A DNA stretch of 13,399 nucleotides from JAYPEY01 sp047618185 (GTDB taxonomy: Bacteria; Verrucomicrobiota; Verrucomicrobiia; Limisphaerales; JAYPEY01): NCBI GenBank assembly GCA_047618185.1, contig JBLHKZ010000155.1:1-13399 (forward strand), given 5' to 3'. The translations under genes and the position numbers were made by a program. This document shows, in pieces, positions 1 to 7,330 of this stretch. Numbering within the stretch: the stretch's first letter is position 1; the number at the start of each line of letters is the position of its first letter. Below the pieces are notes generated by a model. It was not told the origin of the DNA. It saw only the letters and a program-made list of their open reading frames with translations, and made no database searches.

Positions 1-43
1 CAGTCGGGGTTTCCTCAGTCGGGGTTTCCTCAGTCGGGGTTTC
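1..43 (-). repeat. 15-bp tandem repeat coding the EETPT tail of S2
   Basis: The unit CAGTCGGGGTTTCCT occurs perfectly at 1-15 and 16-30, and its first 13 bases occur again at 31-43. On the coding strand it encodes Glu-Glu-Thr-Pro-Thr in frame. The array touches the window edge, so the copy number cannot be counted. Because 15 bp is a multiple of three, gain or loss of units would change tail length without a frameshift. Confidence 0.9.
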
Positions 44-775
44 AGCTGCCGCTTCTTCTTCTTCGGCCTTTTTCTTCGCCGCGTATTTTGCCTCGTATTC
101 GGCGCGTGCCTGAGTGACCGCTTCCGTGATTACTGAGAGAAGGAGTCGAATGGAGCGGATTGCGTCGTCATTGCCGGCGATCGGCATGTCGACGTAGTCC
201 GGGTTGCAGTTGGTGTCGGCAATGGCGATCAACGGAATTTTCAGACGGCGCGCTTCAGCGACGGCGTTGTGTTCGCGTTTGACGTCGACGATGAAGATGG
301 CCTCGGGGAACTTCGTCATTTCCCGGATGCCGCCAAGGTTGCGCACCAGGCGCTCGCGTTGGCGATTGAGCGAGGACTGCTCCTTCTTACCAAATTGATT
401 GATGCTCCCGTCTTCGAACATCTTCTCGATTTCATTCATTCGGCCGATGGACCGGCGAACGGTTTTCATGTTGGTCAGCGTGCCGCCGAGCCAACGCTCG
501 GTGACGTAGGGCTGTCCACAGGAAATCGCGGCGTCTTTGATGGCCTGCTGGGCCTGTTTCTTGGTGCCGACGAAGAGCACGTTGCCGCCATTGCGGACGA
601 TGTTGCCCAGATGTTCGCAGACTTCGGTCAGTTGCTGCAGCGTCTGGGTGAGATCGATGATGTGAATGCCGTTGCGAGAGTCAAAGATGAAGCGCTTCAT
701 CTTCGGGTTCCAACGACGAGTCTGATGTCCAAAATGGACTCCGGCTTCCAGCAGTTCTTTTATTCCTATGTTCAA
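1..775 (-). CDS. rpsB: 30S ribosomal protein S2, C-terminus cut by window edge
   Basis: S2 is a small-subunit ribosomal protein needed for translation initiation. The minus-strand translation begins with TTG and reads NIGIKELLEAGVHFGHQTRR, the classic S2 N-terminus. It continues with S2 hallmarks such as NPKMKRFIF, GGNVLFVGTKKQA, ERWLGGTLTN and IADTNCNPDYVDMPIAGNDD. About 258 codons are visible and no stop is reached before the left edge. The body (about 240 residues) matches the usual family length, so the rest is an added acidic tail: Lys/Glu/Ala-rich, then EETPT repeats. TTG at 775-773 is chosen because the conserved protein begins exactly there, and AAAGGA lies 7 nt upstream (781-787). 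No in-frame ATG lies nearby. The usual partner tsf, if present, would lie off the left edge. Identity is certain; only the true C-terminus is unknown. Confidence 0.97.
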   Translation of the reverse strand, partial: MNIGIKELLEAGVHFGHQTRRWNPKMKRFIFDSRNGIHIIDLTQTLQQLTEVCEHLGNIVRNGGNVLFVGTKKQAQQAIKDAAISCGQPYVTERWLGGTLTNMKTVRRSIGRMNEIEKMFEDGSINQFGKKEQSSLNRQRERLVRNLGGIREMTKFPEAIFIVDVKREHNAVAEARRLKIPLIAIADTNCNPDYVDMPIAGNDDAIRSIRLLLSVITEAVTQARAEYEAKYAAKKKAEEEEAAAETPTEETPTEETPT

Positions 776-1081
776 TGTGTTTCCTTTGGTGTCAGTTCCT
801 CGCGATGAAGCGGAAGAACCATCCCCGGAACAGGGGATTCTAGTTAGGTGTTATTGTGGCCGCCAGCCTCACATGAAGCCGGACGATTAATGGCCGTTTT
901 CCCAGATTCGGCGAATCCACCGAAAAAGGGCGAGCAAAGTATCAATGTGATCCGGCCGTCGCAACCCAAATTTGGAACTATTTTCAAGTGTTTCAGGCGA
1001 TTTTTAAAAGGGCGCGAAGGGTTCGCGTCGTTCAATGACTCCATGACAGGCGACGAACGATTCTCGCGGCTTCCTCCGGCG
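776..1081. other. Divergent intergenic region between rpsB and mobA
   Basis: This 306-bp stretch separates the rpsB start from the mobA start. It holds the rpsB ribosome-binding site (781-787) and the 821-838 hairpin. The mobA frame stays open through it from GTG 848, but the 78 residues it would add resemble no MobA N-terminus. I see no convincing gene, tRNA or strong promoter in it. It must contain promoters for both flanking genes unless mobA is read from elsewhere. Confidence 0.6.
821..838 (-). promoter_or_regulatory. Hairpin upstream of rpsB (possible leader element)
   Basis: ATCCCC (821-826) and GGGGAT (833-838) are perfect complements around a 6-nt loop, about 45 nt upstream of the rpsB start. 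S2 synthesis is autoregulated through its mRNA leader in some bacteria, so a leader role is possible. A -10-like TAGAAT on the minus strand lies at 842-837, directly beside the hairpin, but it has no good -35 partner. If that box is real, the hairpin would sit at the transcription start and could instead be an operator. Function is unproven. Confidence 0.3.
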
Positions 1082-1621
1082 ATGGGCGATTTTGAAATTG
1101 CCATTCTGGCGGGCGGGTTGAGCGAGCGCATGGGGCGGGACAAGCTGGCCCTGCGCATCGGGCGGCGCACGTCGCTGGGTCACGTGCGGGCTTTGGCGGC
1201 GTCTTTGGGGGTTCCGACGCGGGTGATCCGGCGCGATCTTGTTCCCCGTTGCGGGCCGATCGGCGGGATTTATACGGCTTTGAAACGAGCCCGAAAGAAG
1301 ACGCTCCTGATTTTGTCGGGCGACATGCCGTTCGTTTCAGGTGAATTTGTGGGGGAGCTGCTCGCGAGCCTGCGGGAAGGCGATCGAGCGGCCTTTGCTC
1401 GGAGCGACTCGGGCTATGGTTTTCCGGCGGTGTTGCGGGTTGAAGCGCTGGCGACGGTCGAATCGCAGATGGCTGCGGGAAAGCGGTCCATCCAGGCGCT
1501 GGCAGGCGCGCTTGCAGCGCGGGGATATCGGCCGCCGGCCAGATTGGACGAAGATCTTTTCAACCTGAACACCCCGGCCGATTGGGAGGCAGCGCGAGCG
1601 ATTTGGAGCCGTCGGAAATAG
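1082..1621 (+). CDS. mobA: Molybdenum cofactor guanylyltransferase MobA
   Basis: MobA joins GMP from GTP to molybdopterin, making the guanine dinucleotide cofactor of DMSO-reductase-type enzymes in the cytoplasm. The 179-residue product has the signature LAGGLSERMGRDK (residues 9-21, nucleotide-binding loop), GPIGGI (58-63), SGDMPF (79-84, with the metal-binding Asp) and FNLNTPAD (160-167). Length is close to E. coli MobA (about 194). ATG 1082 is preferred because the family begins a few residues before the LAGG motif. The frame is open back to GTG 848, and ATG 1043 is an alternative. No start has a clear Shine-Dalgarno. No other molybdenum-cofactor gene is adjacent, so context does not help. 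A related MobA-like nucleotidyltransferase (for example MocA-type) is possible but less likely. Confidence 0.82.
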   Translation: MGDFEIAILAGGLSERMGRDKLALRIGRRTSLGHVRALAASLGVPTRVIRRDLVPRCGPIGGIYTALKRARKKTLLILSGDMPFVSGEFVGELLASLREGDRAAFARSDSGYGFPAVLRVEALATVESQMAAGKRSIQALAGALAARGYRPPARLDEDLFNLNTPADWEAARAIWSRRK

Positions 1622-1666
1622 TCTTTCAAATCGCTTGCCAGACTCCCTGAGCGCCTGTATCACACA

Positions 1667-1686
1667 TTAAAAGTTTTTAATTGACA
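1667..1686 (+). promoter_or_regulatory. Palindrome and -35-like box before the NAD-salvage operon
   Basis: TTAAAA-GT-TTTTAA (1667-1680) is a near-perfect 14-bp palindrome, followed immediately by TTGACA (1681-1686), a consensus -35 hexamer. No good -10 lies 16-18 bp further on (the region reads GTGATTTGG), so the promoter is doubtful. A palindrome touching a -35 box ahead of an operon that encodes an NrtR-like regulator is a reasonable operator candidate. It is 149 bp before the first start codon. Confidence 0.25.
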
Positions 1687-1828
1687 TCAATCAGAAAAGC
1701 GTGATTTGGCAGTCGTCATTGAGCGACCCGTCGAAGGCGGTGAATTCGCGTGGCGACGGCATACAAACAAGGATCATATCGGAGTGGATTCGACGGGTTG
1801 GGGATGGACGAGAAGCAACAGAGCCAAA

Positions 1829-3301
1829 ATGGACACACTTAGCAGAATCTATCGGGAGAATCTGGGCCTGGCCACGGACTTGTATCAGTTGACCATGTCC
1901 TACGGCTACTGGAAGACCGGCGCGCATACAAAAGACGCTGTCTTTAATCTCTTCTTTCGGCGGAATCCATTCAAGGGCGGCTACTCGATCTCCTGCGGGT
2001 TGACCTATGTGATCGACTACCTTCGCCACTTCAAGTTTGACGCCAGCGATCTTGACTATCTTTCAGGTCTGACGGGAAACGACGATAAGCCGTTGTTCAA
2101 CCCCGGTTTTCTCACCTATCTGGGAGAAATGGAATTCAGCTGCGATGTGGACGCAATTCCCGAAGGCACGGTGGTTTTTCCGCACGAGCCTCTGCTGCGA
2201 ATCACCGGGCCGATCGTCCAGTGTCAGATTCTGGAGACGGCGTTGTTGTGCGTGATGAATTTTCAGACGCTGATCGCGACCAAAGCGTCGCGCATCGCCG
2301 GCGCGGCGGGAGACGATCCCGTGCTGGAATTTGGCCTGAGGCGCGCGCAGGGATTGGATGGCGCCTTGTCGGCGAGTTGGGCGGCGCACGTCGGCGGGTG
2401 TGCGGCGACATCCAATGTGCTGGCAGGAAAGTTGTTTGGCATTCCGGTGAAAGGGACCCACGCGCACAGCTGGATCATGTCCTTTGATGAGGAGCTGGAG
2501 GCCTTTCAACGCTACGCCGAGGCGATGCCCAATAATTGTGTCTTTCTCGTCGACACCTACGACACGATCGAAGGCGTGAAACAGGCGGTTAAGGTCGGAG
2601 AATGGCTGCGAGAGAATGGCCACAAGATGGTCGGGATCCGACTGGATTCCGGAGATTTGGCGAAGCTCAGCATCGAGGCGCGGACGTTGCTGGACGCCGC
2701 AGGTTTTGACGATGCGGTGATCGTGGCCAGCAACGATCTGGATGAGCGACTGGTGCGGACGCTCAAAGGGCAGGGGTGCCGGGTGAACGTGTGGGGGATT
2801 GGCACAAAACTGGTCACGGCCGACGAGCAACCGGCGTTGGGAGGTGTCTACAAACTTTCCGCCGTTCGCAAGGAGGGCGAAGAAAACTGGAGTTACCGGG
2901 TGAAGCTGTCGGAGCAGACCATCAAGGTGTCCAATCCCGGGGTGCAGCAGGTGCGGCGATTCTTCCGGGATGGCCGGGCGATTGGCGATGTGATCTACGA
3001 TGGGGACCTGGGAATTGCCGAGGACGCCTCGTTGGTGGATCCGGCAGATGAGGACGCGCGGAAGAACATCGGGGACGGCGTTACGCACGAGGATTTACTG
3101 ACGCCGATTTTCCGCGCCGGAAAGTTGATTTACGAAGAGCCGTCGTTGGAGGAGATCCGGGGGCGCGCACGCGACCAGCGGGCGCTCTTTCAACCCGCGA
3201 TGTTGGAGTTGGACGATCCGAGTCCTTACCTGGTAGGGCTGGAGGAAAAACTCTTTGAACTCAAAACGCGTCTGATCGCCGAGGCCCGCGCGAAGAAATG
3301 A
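1829..3301 (+). CDS. pncB: Nicotinate phosphoribosyltransferase
   Basis: This enzyme condenses nicotinate with PRPP, using ATP, to give nicotinate mononucleotide in the Preiss-Handler NAD-salvage route. The 490-residue product starts MDTLSRIYRENLGLATDLYQ, typical of the family N-terminus. It shows FGLRRAQG (about 168-175), GTHAHSW (209-215, containing the histidine that family enzymes phosphorylate), VDTYDT and RLDSGDL in the phosphate-binding barrel. Length matches the longer, mammalian-like NAPRT class rather than the roughly 400-residue E. coli PncB. ATG 1829 is chosen because homology begins there. The same frame is open upstream to 1706, but those 41 residues look non-coding. The ribosome site is weak (GAGAAG about 12 nt upstream). 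It is the first gene of a tight operon, with nadE starting 31 bp after its stop. Confidence 0.95.
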   Translation: MDTLSRIYRENLGLATDLYQLTMSYGYWKTGAHTKDAVFNLFFRRNPFKGGYSISCGLTYVIDYLRHFKFDASDLDYLSGLTGNDDKPLFNPGFLTYLGEMEFSCDVDAIPEGTVVFPHEPLLRITGPIVQCQILETALLCVMNFQTLIATKASRIAGAAGDDPVLEFGLRRAQGLDGALSASWAAHVGGCAATSNVLAGKLFGIPVKGTHAHSWIMSFDEELEAFQRYAEAMPNNCVFLVDTYDTIEGVKQAVKVGEWLRENGHKMVGIRLDSGDLAKLSIEARTLLDAAGFDDAVIVASNDLDERLVRTLKGQGCRVNVWGIGTKLVTADEQPALGGVYKLSAVRKEGEENWSYRVKLSEQTIKVSNPGVQQVRRFFRDGRAIGDVIYDGDLGIAEDASLVDPADEDARKNIGDGVTHEDLLTPIFRAGKLIYEEPSLEEIRGRARDQRALFQPAMLELDDPSPYLVGLEEKLFELKTRLIAEARAKK

Positions 3302-3320
3302 GGAGCAGGGCGTTCAACTT

Positions 3321-3335
3321 GAGGAGGAACTTGTG
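3321..3335 (+). promoter_or_regulatory. Strong ribosome-binding site and GTG start of nadE
   Basis: GAGGAGG at 3321-3327 lies 5 nt before GTG at 3333-3335. This is the best Shine-Dalgarno in the window and fixes the nadE start at a GTG, which agrees with the conserved N-terminus KLIKVGTAVLNQT. Confidence 0.85.
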
Positions 3336-5339
3336 AAACTGATCAAAGTCGGAACGGCGGTGTTGAATCAAACCGCTCTCGATTGGGAGCGGAATAAGAC
3401 CAACATCATCGGCGCGATCAAAGAGGCGCGAGCCCGGAAGGTCTCGATTCTTTGTCTGCCGGAGTTGTGCATCAGCGGCTATGGCTGCGAGGACGCCTTT
3501 CATTCACCTAGCGTTCACCGGACGGCGTGGGCGATTCTTCACGAGATCGCCCCGACTACGAAAGGGATGATCGTCGCCGTCGGGCTGCCCGTGTTTTTTC
3601 AAAATGCGGTGTTCAATGCGGCGTGTTTGCTGGTGGATGGCAAGGTCGTCGGATTCACGGCGAAGCAAAATCTGGCGGGTGAGGGGATTCACTATGAACC
3701 GCGCTTCTTCAAGCCCTGGCCGAGCGGTGTGCAGGGCCGCATCCGGCGCGACGGCAAGGAGTATCCGATCGGGGATCTTTATTACGACTGCGGCGGCGTG
3801 AAGATCGGCTTTGAGATTTGCGAGGACGCCTGGGTTTCGTCGCGGCCGGGATCGCAACTGGCGCTCAAGGGAGTCGACGTGATTCTCAATCCGAGCGCGT
3901 CGCATTTCGCGTTTGGCAAACACGAGATCAGGAAGCGCTTCGTCGCGGAGGGCTCGCGCGCCTTTGGCGTCAGTTACATCTACTCAAATCTTCTGGGCAA
4001 CGAGGCCGGTCGAGTGATTTACGACGGCGGCGCGATCGTGGCGTCGCTCGGGGACATCGTCGCTTCGGGCTCCCGTTTTTCCTTTGCCGACCGTGAAGTG
4101 ACCGCCGCGATCATCGATGTCGAGATGACGCGGATGAATCAGGCGCGCACGTCGAGCTTCAAGCCGAACCTCAAGGACACGGCCGAGAGTTGCGTTCGGG
4201 TTGATTTCAAGTTTCGCGCGCAGCGGCTTGAAACAGGCGAGGCGGTCGACACGGTTTCATCCGAATGGGAGGCCAGCGATCATTTCAAGGAGGAGGAGTT
4301 TACCCGGGCAGTCTCACTCGCGCTTTACGACTACATGCGCAAGAGCAGTTCACGCGGTTTTATCGTCTCGCTCAGCGGGGGGGTGGATTCAGCCGCAGTG
4401 GCGATGCTCATTCACCTGACGGCGACCCTCGGCGCCGGGCAGCTTGGGGTGGATGGTTTTTACAAGAAACTGGACTATCTGAAGAAGCCGAAGGGAATTA
4501 ATCGCAAGTCGGCGGCGCGCGACATCACCCGGCAATTGCTGACCTGCGCCTACCAGGCGACGCGCAACAGCTCGGCGACCACGCGCAACGCCGCGCAAAC
4601 CCTGGCCGAGAGCATCGGCGCTGAGTTTCACTGTTTCGACGTGGATCCGCTCGTGCGGGAGTATCGCTCGATGATCGAGAAATCGATCGATCGTAAACTG
4701 TCCTGGGAGACGGACGACATAGCCCTGCAAAACATCCAGGCGCGGGTGCGCGCGCCGGGCGTGTGGCTGTTGGCAAATTTGAAGGGCGCCCTGTTGGTGT
4801 CGACGAGCAATCGTTCAGAGGCCGCGGTGGGCTACGCGACGATGGACGGCGACACCTGCGGCGGGTTGTCGCCGGTCGCGGGCATCGACAAGGCTTTCTT
4901 GCGGGAATGGCTCTGCTGGATGGAGAAAACGGGGCCGGTTGGAGCCGAGAAATATCCCTTCCTTTCCATGGTCAATGTCCAGGCGCCGACCGCAGAGCTG
5001 CGCCCCAGGAAAGAGAAGCAGACGGATGAGGAAGACTTGATGCCGTATGAGATATTGGATGAGATCGAGCGGGCGGCGATTCGGGACAAGCAGGATCCGT
5101 CGGAGATCATGGAGTTGCTGCGGGCGACCTACCCGAATTACGGGGACGATCAATTGCGGTTTTGGATAGAGCGGTTCTTTCGCCTTTGGTGCCGAAATCA
5201 GTGGAAACGAGAGCGATACGCCCCCTCATTTCATGTTGACGACGAAAACCTGGACCCCAAGACTTGGTGCCGATTTCCGATATTGTCGGGGGGCTTTGAA
5301 CGGGAATTGGCGGTCCTGCGTGATTCTAAGAAAAAATAA
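3333..5339 (+). CDS. nadE: Glutamine-dependent NAD+ synthetase
   Basis: NadE amidates nicotinate adenine dinucleotide to NAD+ using ATP and glutamine, the last step of NAD synthesis. The 668-residue protein has two domains. An N-terminal nitrilase-type glutaminase (about 1-290) carries the triad Glu44 (LPE), Lys111 (AKQNL) and Cys163 (FEICEDAW). A C-terminal synthetase domain carries the ATP pyrophosphatase loop SGGVDS (348-353) and the STSNRSEAAVGYATMDGD substrate region (490-507). Length and order match the two-domain bacterial NadE, so ammonia can be channelled from glutamine. All key residues are intact. A good ribosome site precedes the GTG start. The next gene begins 8 bp after the stop, which indicates one transcript. 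Confidence 0.96.
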   Translation: MKLIKVGTAVLNQTALDWERNKTNIIGAIKEARARKVSILCLPELCISGYGCEDAFHSPSVHRTAWAILHEIAPTTKGMIVAVGLPVFFQNAVFNAACLLVDGKVVGFTAKQNLAGEGIHYEPRFFKPWPSGVQGRIRRDGKEYPIGDLYYDCGGVKIGFEICEDAWVSSRPGSQLALKGVDVILNPSASHFAFGKHEIRKRFVAEGSRAFGVSYIYSNLLGNEAGRVIYDGGAIVASLGDIVASGSRFSFADREVTAAIIDVEMTRMNQARTSSFKPNLKDTAESCVRVDFKFRAQRLETGEAVDTVSSEWEASDHFKEEEFTRAVSLALYDYMRKSSSRGFIVSLSGGVDSAAVAMLIHLTATLGAGQLGVDGFYKKLDYLKKPKGINRKSAARDITRQLLTCAYQATRNSSATTRNAAQTLAESIGAEFHCFDVDPLVREYRSMIEKSIDRKLSWETDDIALQNIQARVRAPGVWLLANLKGALLVSTSNRSEAAVGYATMDGDTCGGLSPVAGIDKAFLREWLCWMEKTGPVGAEKYPFLSMVNVQAPTAELRPRKEKQTDEEDLMPYEILDEIERAAIRDKQDPSEIMELLRATYPNYGDDQLRFWIERFFRLWCRNQWKRERYAPSFHVDDENLDPKTWCRFPILSGGFERELAVLRDSKKK

Positions 5340-5347
5340 GGGATTTA

Positions 5348-6079
5348 ATGCCTTATAAATACGAATATCCACATCCGTCGGTAACGGCGGATATCGTCAT
5401 CTTCGCGATGCACGAAAATGATCTGAAAGCGCTGTTGGTGCAGCGCAAGAATCCGCCGTACAAGGGCAGCTGGGCCATTCCGGGCGGGTTTGTGGAGATC
5501 GATGAGGACATCGAAACCGGGGCGCGTCGGGAGTTGGAGGAAGAAACCGGAGTCAAAAACGTTTTCCTCGAGCAGCTTTACACCTTTGGCGCGCCCAAAC
5601 GAGATCCTCGGGAGCGGGTGATCACGGTGGCGTACTACTCGCTGGTGAATCTCGCCGAACATCCCGTCACCGCCGGTTCGGACGCGGTGCGTGCTGAATG
5701 GTTCCCGATTCACAATCTGCCGAAGCTCGCGTTCGATCACCGGAAGATTATGGACATGGCCGTCAAGCGCCTGGAGAGCAAGGCTCTTTACGCACCGATC
5801 ATTTTCGAATTATTGCCCAAAAAGTTCAAGTTGCCTCAGCTGCAGCACGTATTCGAACTCATCCTGCAGCGGCCGCTCGACAAGCGCAACTTTCGCAAGA
5901 AAATCCTCAGCACGGGACTGCTGACCGAGGCGTCGGGATTGGACAAGAGCGAGCAGCGCCGTCCGGCAAAACTCTACCGATTCGACAGAGCGAAGTTTAA
6001 GAAGCTGGACCGCGAAGGCGCGGGATTCGAGTTTCGGCCGGGCGCTCCAAGGAAAAGCAAACCAAGCAAGCAATCATGA
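5348..6079 (+). CDS. nrtR: Nudix hydrolase / NrtR-like regulator of NAD metabolism
   Basis: The 243-residue protein has an N-terminal Nudix domain (about 10-145) joined to a C-terminal winged-helix-like region (about 148-220: FELLPKKFKLPQLQHVFE, then PLDKRNFRKKIL). This arrangement is that of NrtR, a repressor of NAD-synthesis genes whose Nudix domain binds ADP-ribose. The Nudix box (47-69) is complete, G-x5-E-x7-REL-x-EE-x-G-V, so it may also hydrolyse ADP-ribose or a similar dinucleotide; some known NrtR proteins have degenerate boxes. The tail (225-243) is basic and probably disordered. AGGG lies 5 nt before the ATG. It sits 8 bp after nadE and its stop overlaps the pncA start as ATGA, so it is co-transcribed with the genes it may control. 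Nudix identity is sure; the regulatory role is inferred. Confidence 0.82.
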   Translation: MPYKYEYPHPSVTADIVIFAMHENDLKALLVQRKNPPYKGSWAIPGGFVEIDEDIETGARRELEEETGVKNVFLEQLYTFGAPKRDPRERVITVAYYSLVNLAEHPVTAGSDAVRAEWFPIHNLPKLAFDHRKIMDMAVKRLESKALYAPIIFELLPKKFKLPQLQHVFELILQRPLDKRNFRKKILSTGLLTEASGLDKSEQRRPAKLYRFDRAKFKKLDREGAGFEFRPGAPRKSKPSKQS

Positions 6080-6684
6080 GCAAAAAAGCCCTCATCATCG
6101 TCGATGTTCAGAACGACTTTTGCCCCGGCGGAGCGCTGGCCGTGCCGGACGGGCATCTTATCGTGCCGATCATCAACGATCTCCAGGCGAACGGCAAATT
6201 CGATGTCATCGTCGCGACCCAGGACTGGCATCCGAAGAACCACGGAAGCTTTGCTTCGACGCACCCAGGCAAATCGCCCGGGGACATTGTTCGCCTGGGA
6301 ACCTTGCCGCAGATCTTGTGGCCCGATCACTGCGTGCAATTCACGCCCGGCGCTGAATTCGTCTCGACATTGAACACCGACAAGATTGAGAAAATTGTTC
6401 AAAAAGGCACGGATACGGAAATCGACAGTTATAGCGGGCTGAATGACAACGGTCACCAGACGAGCACGGGATTGGGAGAGTTTTTGAAAGAGAAGGGCGT
6501 CACCGACGTTCATATCGCGGGCCTGGCGACCGATTACTGCGTCAAATTTACCGCGCTCGATTCGGCCGCATTTGGCTTCAAGACCTCCGTAGTGGTGGGA
6601 GCCTGCCGCGGCGTGAATCTGATTCCGTCGGATGTCGACGACGCGCTTCGCGACATGCGTCTGGCCGGCGTCAGTCTGCTCTAG
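6076..6684 (+). CDS. pncA: Nicotinamidase
   Basis: PncA hydrolyses nicotinamide to nicotinate and ammonia, feeding the phosphoribosyltransferase at the head of this operon. The 202-residue product has the isochorismatase fold. The catalytic triad is Asp10 (IIVDVQNDF), Lys110 (VQKGTD) and Cys155 (ATDYCVKFTA). Likely metal ligands are Asp50 and His52 (TQDWHP) and His85 (WPDHC). Length is close to E. coli PncA (about 213). The start overlaps the previous stop (ATGA, 6076-6079), which is a typical translational coupling. It is the last gene of the NAD-salvage operon, followed by a hairpin terminator candidate. Confidence 0.95.
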   Translation: MSKKALIIVDVQNDFCPGGALAVPDGHLIVPIINDLQANGKFDVIVATQDWHPKNHGSFASTHPGKSPGDIVRLGTLPQILWPDHCVQFTPGAEFVSTLNTDKIEKIVQKGTDTEIDSYSGLNDNGHQTSTGLGEFLKEKGVTDVHIAGLATDYCVKFTALDSAAFGFKTSVVVGACRGVNLIPSDVDDALRDMRLAGVSLL

Positions 6685-6696
6685 TCAAAGAGATCG

Positions 6697-6719
6697 CGAC
6701 GCCGGAGCCGGCGTTTCTC
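6697..6719 (+). terminator. Probable rho-independent terminator after pncA
   Basis: ACGCCG (6699-6704) pairs with CGGCGT (6709-6714) around loop GAGC, followed by TTCTC. The GC-rich stem begins 14 bp after the pncA stop. The T-tract is short, so efficiency may be modest. It would separate the NAD operon from the hydrolase gene that starts at 6746. Confidence 0.5.
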
Positions 6720-6745
6720 ATAAGTTGGTTTGGCTCGAATGAACC

Positions 6746-7330
6746 ATGAGACCGGTCACTCACTTTTTTGTTGGATGGGCGGTCGCTTGCGCCGGAAAGC
6801 TGGAAAGGCGCGAACGAGCGATGGTCGCCGTCGCGGGCATCGCTCCCGATGTCGACGGGCTCGGAATCGTTGCGGAACTGCTCACCAAGGACTCGGAACG
6901 ACCGCTGCTCTGGTGGTCTGAGTATCATCATGTCCTCGGCCATAATCTGGGGTTGTGCCTGCTTTGCGCCGGCCTGGGATTTACCTTTGCCCGGCAGCGC
7001 TGGAAGACGGCGGCGTTGATCGCCCTGAGTTTTCATCTCCACCTGCTGGGGGACATTGTTGGGGCGCGCGGGCCCGATGGCGACCAGTGGCCGATTCCCT
7101 ACCTGCTGCCATTCTCAAACGCCTGGCATCTCGCCTGGGAGCATCAATGGGCGTTGAACGCCTGGCCCAATGTGATCATCACCGCGGTCATGATCGGCGT
7201 TGCGCTCTACTGGTCGTGGAGGCATGGGTATTCGCCCCTGGAAATTGTGTCCGTCCGCGCAAACGAAATCTTTGTTGAAACGATTCGCAAACGGTTTCCG
7301 GTGGAGCGGTCGGAAACGCGAAAGACCTAA
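6746..7330 (+). CDS. Membrane-bound metal-dependent hydrolase, YdjM/DUF457-like
   Basis: The 194-residue product is rich in hydrophobic stretches (about 66-82, 86-105 and 139-157 are likely membrane segments). It carries spaced His/Asp residues typical of the LexA-regulated YdjM-like 'inner-membrane metal-dependent hydrolase' family: His6 (VTHFFVGW), Asp35 and Asp37 (APDVDGLG), His61, His62 and His66 (HHVLGH), and His97, His99 and Asp103 (FHLHLLGD). These residues suggest a metal site near the membrane; the substrate is unknown. No strong Shine-Dalgarno is present. The start is 61 bp after pncA and beyond a hairpin, so it may be a separate transcript or be reached by read-through. Its stop (7328-7330) overlaps the stop of the convergent cysN (7327-7329). 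Nothing ties it to NAD metabolism except position. Confidence 0.75.
   Translation: MRPVTHFFVGWAVACAGKLERRERAMVAVAGIAPDVDGLGIVAELLTKDSERPLLWWSEYHHVLGHNLGLCLLCAGLGFTFARQRWKTAALIALSFHLHLLGDIVGARGPDGDQWPIPYLLPFSNAWHLAWEHQWALNAWPNVIITAVMIGVALYWSWRHGYSPLEIVSVRANEIFVETIRKRFPVERSETRKT

Noticed and set aside
1..43. Possible CRISPR or other repeat array
   Set aside because: The 15-bp units have no spacers and translate in frame as the S2 tail.
269..808. Long plus-strand open frame opposite rpsB
   Set aside because: It is antisense to an unmistakable S2 gene and has no recognisable features.
848..1081. N-terminal extension of mobA from GTG 848
   Set aside because: The extra 78 residues do not look like a MobA N-terminus, and the family begins just before the LAGG motif.
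1620..1644. Terminator after mobA
   Set aside because: The only inverted repeat (AGTCT/AGACT) has a 5-bp stem and 15-nt loop with no T-tract.
1706..1828. N-terminal extension of the nicotinate phosphoribosyltransferase
   Set aside because: The added 41 residues lack family similarity, overlap the putative regulatory region, and the conserved protein begins at 1829.
2063..3088. 341-codon minus-strand open frame opposite the phosphoribosyltransferase
   Set aside because: A high-GC shadow of a clearly coding gene; the composition (rich in Arg, His, Gln) is typical of antisense frames.
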